From: Ruania rhizosphaerae
GTDB taxonomy: Bacteria; Actinomycetota; Actinomycetes; Actinomycetales; Beutenbergiaceae
Direction: 5' to 3'
Length of the DNA: 64,000 bases
Assembly (NCBI RefSeq): GCF_009805705.1
Contig: NZ_VSMB01000007.1
Location: forward strand, 149,958 to 213,957
Below, in pieces: positions 61,008 to 64,000 of the stretch. The notes under the pieces were generated by a model. The model had not been told where the DNA came from and made no database searches. It saw only the letters and a program-made list of their open reading frames with translations. Position 1 is the stretch's first letter. The number at the start of each line of letters is the position of its first letter. The translations under genes and the position numbers were made by a program.

Positions 61008-62182
61008 GACAGGTCCCACCCGCTGACGCCAGTCTCGTCCAGGATGTACAGGCGTTCGCCGTCACTGGAGAAGTCGAGGATGACGTCCTGTGGTGCGATC
61101 GTCCAGCGTGTGCTTCCGGTGGAAACGTCGAGTGCGATCAGCTCGGTGGAGTCGGAGTAGAGGAACGTCTCGGGCCCGAGCAGGGGCGGGTCCCACATCG
61201 ACACCTCCGGCCCGGTGCGCCACAGTTCCTCGCCTGTGTCGGGAGCCTCGGCGATGAGTACGCCGGGACCGTGCTCACGGATGGTGAGGAACCCCAGAGT
61301 GACCTCCGGGAGGAACGCGACTGGGCGCCAGCGGTCCAGTTCTTTCTCGTCGATGGCTCGGATCAGGGTGGGGTCCGGCGTCGCAATCCGCTCGGAGATC
61401 CAGCCGTTGAATGCCAGCGACGGGTCGTCTCGTACATACAGCCAGGTGGCACTCAGGTCAGTCGACCGCCACAGCCCGTCACGGACAGAGTGTGGAGAAC
61501 GGCCGGCGTCGGGTACGGAGACCTCATTCCCCGTCTCGGCATCGAGGAGGGTGCTTCCTGACCTGATGGAACTGACCGCTACCGTGCTATGGATCAGTTC
61601 CGGCGGCGCGTTCATCGCACGGCCGAAGACGATTTCGCTCCGCCAGATGAGCCGGCCGCTTCCGTTCACACGGCGGATGTCGTGGGTGGTGACCGCGACG
61701 ATATCGCGGTCCACGCTCGCGGCAGCAGCGACTCCGGGAACCTCATACGGCCGTGCCCGGCCCGATCGTGGGTCGATGACCTCCACCGTGTCGGGGCCGG
61801 TGGTGCAGGTGAGGTCGACGCCGTCGGAGGTGCAGGTGGGTTCCTCAGCCTGGATGCTCCAGATCTCCTCGCCGCTCGCCGAGTCGAGGCCGGTGACGCC
61901 GTCGGGGCCCCGCGCGACCACCGCCCTAGAGAACAGCCAGAACGCATCTGCCGTGAGGTCTGTCTCCCAGGCCAGCTCCGGCTCGTCATGGAGGTTGGGC
62001 AGGTACCCCCACGGGTCGACCACCGGACCAGGTCGCGGGACGGTCAGGACCGCAGCCACTACGAGCAGGACGGCGAGCACCGCCCAGGGCCACGGGCGTG
62101 ACCAGACTTGGGGTCGCCGTCGGGCTGCCTCTGGGCTGGTGGGCGAGGTCGGTGCTGGCTCGAACTCGTCGGTGGGGCGCAT
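61004..62182 (-). CDS. Membrane-anchored beta-propeller-like protein, paralogue 2
   Basis: A 392-residue paralogue: RRRPQVWSRPWPWAVLAVLLVVAAVLTV linker and helix, then VVDPWGYLPNLHDEPELAWETDL, shared closely with paralogue 1, and a C-x8-C pair (CTSDGVDLTC). Strands such as LDSASGEEIWSIQAEEP and DTGEELWRTGPEVS are clear PQQ-like propeller blades. The ATG at 62182 shares one base with the previous stop (TGATG). It looks exported and anchored, perhaps as a ligand-binding or envelope scaffold; no enzyme motif was seen. Confidence 0.75.
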   Translation of the reverse strand: MRPTDEFEPAPTSPTSPEAARRRPQVWSRPWPWAVLAVLLVVAAVLTVPRPGPVVDPWGYLPNLHDEPELAWETDLTADAFWLFSRAVVARGPDGVTGLDSASGEEIWSIQAEEPTCTSDGVDLTCTTGPDTVEVIDPRSGRARPYEVPGVAAAASVDRDIVAVTTHDIRRVNGSGRLIWRSEIVFGRAMNAPPELIHSTVAVSSIRSGSTLLDAETGNEVSVPDAGRSPHSVRDGLWRSTDLSATWLYVRDDPSLAFNGWISERIATPDPTLIRAIDEKELDRWRPVAFLPEVTLGFLTIREHGPGVLIAEAPDTGEELWRTGPEVSMWDPPLLGPETFLYSDSTELIALDVSTGSTRWTIAPQDVILDFSSDGERLYILDETGVSGWDLS

Positions 62183-63405
62183 CAGCCGGTCAACTCCCAC
62201 GCGGAGATGACTGAGGGGCCGGAGAGATAGAGGTTCCCGCCCCCGGCCTGCACGCCGTGGATCTCGTGGTCGCGCTCGATCCGCCAACGCTCCTCGCCGG
62301 TGTGAGTATCGAGCGCGAGCACAGCCGAGAGGGCTCGAGACTCAGTCGATTCGGTGAGGGCGGCGATCGTGTCCTCGTCGACGATCGGTCGGGAGAACCA
62401 TTGCATCGTGGGCTCGGACCAGAGCTCCTCGCCGGTCCGGGTGTCGATCGCGATGAGCGTCATCATGCCGCGCTCGTCGTGGGTGTAGCGGATCGATACG
62501 CCTGGCACGATGGCGGACGCGAACCACTCCGCATCCGTGTCGGACGGTGCGAAGTCGAGCAGGGCTGGGTCGGTCGTCGCCGCCGCAGGCATCAGTGTGG
62601 CTCGTTGTCCCTCGCCGCGGGCGAACACCCAGGTCGACTCGCCGTCGTCCGTCACCCACGCGCCATCCCGGATCGGGAACGCTGTCTGGCCGACCTCGGC
62701 CGGCTCGCCCGGCTCGCCGGTCTCGACATCGAGTGGCGGCAGTCCTCCCCGGGCAGGGTCGGTACTGACCAGGACGTGACCGTCCATCACCGCCGGCCCG
62801 TAGAAGACGGGACTCCCCTCCGGCAGCGGCGTCCTCCAGACGGCGGAGCCGTCGACGCGCACCCGCCGGATGTCGCTGGAGGTCGCCACGACGATGTCGT
62901 CCTCGTAGGCCGTGGCTGCCTGGGCGCCTGGAACGGATACCGGCTCGTCCATGTTGCCGGTGACAGGGTCGATCACGATGATCTCGTCGTCGATCGAGGT
63001 GCAGGTCAGACTGGACCCGTCTGAGCCGCATTGGGCGGCCTTGCTCTCGACGCGCCACCGCTCGGCCCCAGTCGCGGCGTCGATCCCGCGCACTCGCTCC
63101 AGCTCTGCGATCGCCAGCACCCCACGAAATGCCCACATGCCCGTGATCTCGGTGGTCTCCAGCTCCCACGCGAGCTCGGGTTCCCCGCCCAGGCCGGGCA
63201 CGTACCCCCAGGGGCTCACGACCGCACCCGGCGCAGGGGCAGTCATGACGCCGGCGAGGATCAGCGCCAGCGCCGCTGCGACCCACGGCAGTCCCGGCCA
63301 CAGCCGATGCGGTGCTGAGCGGTCGCCCCGGCTGCCGGGGCGCGGGGGAGGAGAGTGATCGCTGCCCGAGTCGAGCGCGAACTCCTCGACGTCCCTGGTC
63401 CCCAT
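62182..63405 (-). CDS. Membrane-anchored beta-propeller-like protein, paralogue 1
   Basis: A 407-residue protein heading the four-gene array. A 35-residue tail precedes one helix (LPWVAAALALILAGVMTAPAPG). The exported part has blades such as IDAATGAERWRVESK, IDTRTGEELWSEPTM and LDTHTGEERWRIERD, which are the best PQQ-like blade repeats of the set. It carries the C-x8-C pair (CGSDGSSLTC). Its N-terminal linker lacks the RRRPQ block of the other three. The promoter must lie in the 307-base gap upstream. Confidence 0.78.
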   Translation of the reverse strand: MGTRDVEEFALDSGSDHSPPPRPGSRGDRSAPHRLWPGLPWVAAALALILAGVMTAPAPGAVVSPWGYVPGLGGEPELAWELETTEITGMWAFRGVLAIAELERVRGIDAATGAERWRVESKAAQCGSDGSSLTCTSIDDEIIVIDPVTGNMDEPVSVPGAQAATAYEDDIVVATSSDIRRVRVDGSAVWRTPLPEGSPVFYGPAVMDGHVLVSTDPARGGLPPLDVETGEPGEPAEVGQTAFPIRDGAWVTDDGESTWVFARGEGQRATLMPAAATTDPALLDFAPSDTDAEWFASAIVPGVSIRYTHDERGMMTLIAIDTRTGEELWSEPTMQWFSRPIVDEDTIAALTESTESRALSAVLALDTHTGEERWRIERDHEIHGVQAGGGNLYLSGPSVISAWELTG

Positions 63406-63446
63406 CCGTCCATCATGACGCAGCCCTTGGTCCCCAGCGATGTGCG

Positions 63447-63474
63447 TGGGGGCGGGTGCGTCGCCACGCCCCCA
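63447..63474. terminator. GC-rich hairpin
   Basis: TGGGGGCG (63447-63454) and CGCCCCCA (63467-63474) pair perfectly around a 12-base loop. It lies between the divergent propeller array and the HNH-like gene region. It could be a terminator for a lost gene or an operator. Confidence 0.35.
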
Positions 63475-63489
63475 ACCACAGGAAGGGTC

Positions 63490-63582
63490 GACGTCGGTGG
63501 TCGGTGGGAGGCTCGGGTCATGACTTCGACAACCACAGGTCCAGCCACGGCCCCGGATTCTCCGTTTCGGCTGGACACGTGA
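63490..63582 (+). pseudogene. 5' remnant of a DUF222/HNH-like gene
   Basis: DNA around the ATG at 63520 closely resembles that around the next gene's ATG at 63713. Both have a GTCGGTGGT leader about 28 bases upstream and code MTST-TG at the start. The remnant reads MTSTTTGPATAPDSPFRLDT and then hits a stop at 63580-63582. It is a truncated duplicate of the gene start. Confidence 0.55.
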
Positions 63583-63712
63583 CCGTGGACGCCATCGAAG
63601 GCTTGGTGCCCGGTGTCATGGGTGGGGTGTCGGGTGGGGCTGATGGCCGGCGCGGATCCGCCCTGACCTGGGCAGACGTCCGGATGTCGGTGGTGGGTGA
63701 GAAGCTGAAGGC

Positions 63713-64000
63713 ATGACCTCGACAGCTACTGGTTCCGCGTTCTCGGCTTCGGCTGAGCGTGACGTGCTGGCGGCTGTGCGGGAGAACCGGGCTGCAGCCC
63801 GGGCGGTGGAGATCGAGTGTGCTGAGTTGGTGGTCTCCTGGGTCGCGGAGCGAGCGATCGACCCTGACCAGCACGGTGCGGGTGCTGTGGGCGTGTTCGA
63901 CCCTGAGGTGGACATCGAGGTTCCGGGGTCGGTGGTGCCTGGCATGGAAGAACCGATGCGTCTTGCGGGTGCGGGTGCTCCGTGGGTGTCTGATCTGGGG
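63713..64000 (+). CDS. DUF222/HNH endonuclease-type protein, partial
   Basis: The first 96 codons run off the window end. The start MTSTATGSAFSASAERDVLAAVRENRAAARAVEIECAELVVSWVAER resembles the N-terminus of actinobacterial DUF222 proteins, which usually carry a C-terminal HNH nuclease domain and exist in many genomic copies. The HNH domain itself is not visible, so the call rests on the N-terminal style alone. Codon use is less GC-biased at third positions than in the surrounding genes. Confidence 0.6.
   Translation, partial: MTSTATGSAFSASAERDVLAAVRENRAAARAVEIECAELVVSWVAERAIDPDQHGAGAVGVFDPEVDIEVPGSVVPGMEEPMRLAGAGAPWVSDLG

Larger units (their letters stand above)
63406..63712. other. Intergenic stretch, 307 bases
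   Basis: This stretch holds the promoter region of the propeller array on the minus strand, a hairpin at 63447-63474, and a short remnant of a DUF222/HNH-like gene start at 63490-63582. From 63583 to 63712 nothing was recognised beyond the leader of the next gene. Confidence 0.5.

Noticed and set aside
1..64000. tRNA, rRNA, CRISPR, insertion sequences and prophage genes
   Set aside because: None was recognised on reading. A tRNA or structured-RNA search could still find small RNA genes that I cannot see by eye.

Overview
The window is high-GC DNA, densely coded on both strands, with many GTG starts, 4-base start/stop overlaps and several apparently leaderless promoters. Gene content points to an actinobacterium of the Micrococcales: a SigK/RskA pair beside a fasciclin lipoprotein, a DUF222/HNH-type gene, many LacI repressors and actinobacterial pentose and deoxyhexose operons. 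A Ruaniaceae- or Beutenbergiaceae-like soil or plant-litter organism would fit, but that placement is an impression from gene style, not a computed result.

Layout. 1-8.2 kb: the start of a secreted protein with a pullulanase-associated-like domain, an RpiR/MurR regulator, an SGNH hydrolase, a MarR regulator with a drug-efflux MFS pump, a DEAD-box RNA helicase, an ArsR regulator with an SRPBCC partner, and a membrane-anchored glutaredoxin-like protein. 8.3-13.5 kb: a LacI regulator and araB-araD-araA for L-arabinose. 13.7-21.2 kb: a LacI regulator, a cytoplasmic sulfatase, a sugar ABC importer (binding protein and two permeases) and a GH1-like glycosidase, with a matching operator in front of both the sulfatase and the importer. 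21.2-28.2 kb: a uridine-kinase-like P-loop protein, a lactate-dehydrogenase-type flavoenzyme, a fucose-isomerase-like protein, two LacI regulators and a nucleoside hydrolase. 28.3-34.1 kb: a phosphopantetheinyl transferase, an M1 peptidase and a 1314-residue Pls/PosA-type NRPS-like membrane protein. 34.2-39.0 kb: L-rhamnose isomerase, a fused rhamnulose-phosphate aldolase/lactaldehyde dehydrogenase and rhamnulokinase. 39.0-43.8 kb: a sulfite-oxidase-like molybdoenzyme, a fasciclin lipoprotein, SigK and RskA, then a broken ABC permease and a YesL-type protein. 44.0-48.9 kb: a Gfo/Idh/MocA oxidoreductase, rhamnose mutarotase, an SDR and a large flavoprotein. 48.9-49.5 kb: a MazF-type toxin-antitoxin pair. 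49.5-58.4 kb: a Dpp/Opp-type ABC importer, a DeoR/LacI hybrid regulator and a D-2-hydroxyacid dehydrogenase. 58.4-63.4 kb: four tandem, translationally coupled, membrane-anchored beta-propeller paralogues. 63.5-64.0 kb: a remnant and then the start of a DUF222/HNH-type gene.

Most of the window is a sugar-catabolism region. Each pathway has its own repressor, and in several cases the likely operator is visible as a palindrome at or just downstream of the -10 box. The least-described parts are the Pls/PosA-M1 peptidase-PPTase block, the sulfatase/ABC/GH1 locus and the tandem beta-propeller array. No rRNA, tRNA, CRISPR array, insertion sequence or replication origin was recognised.
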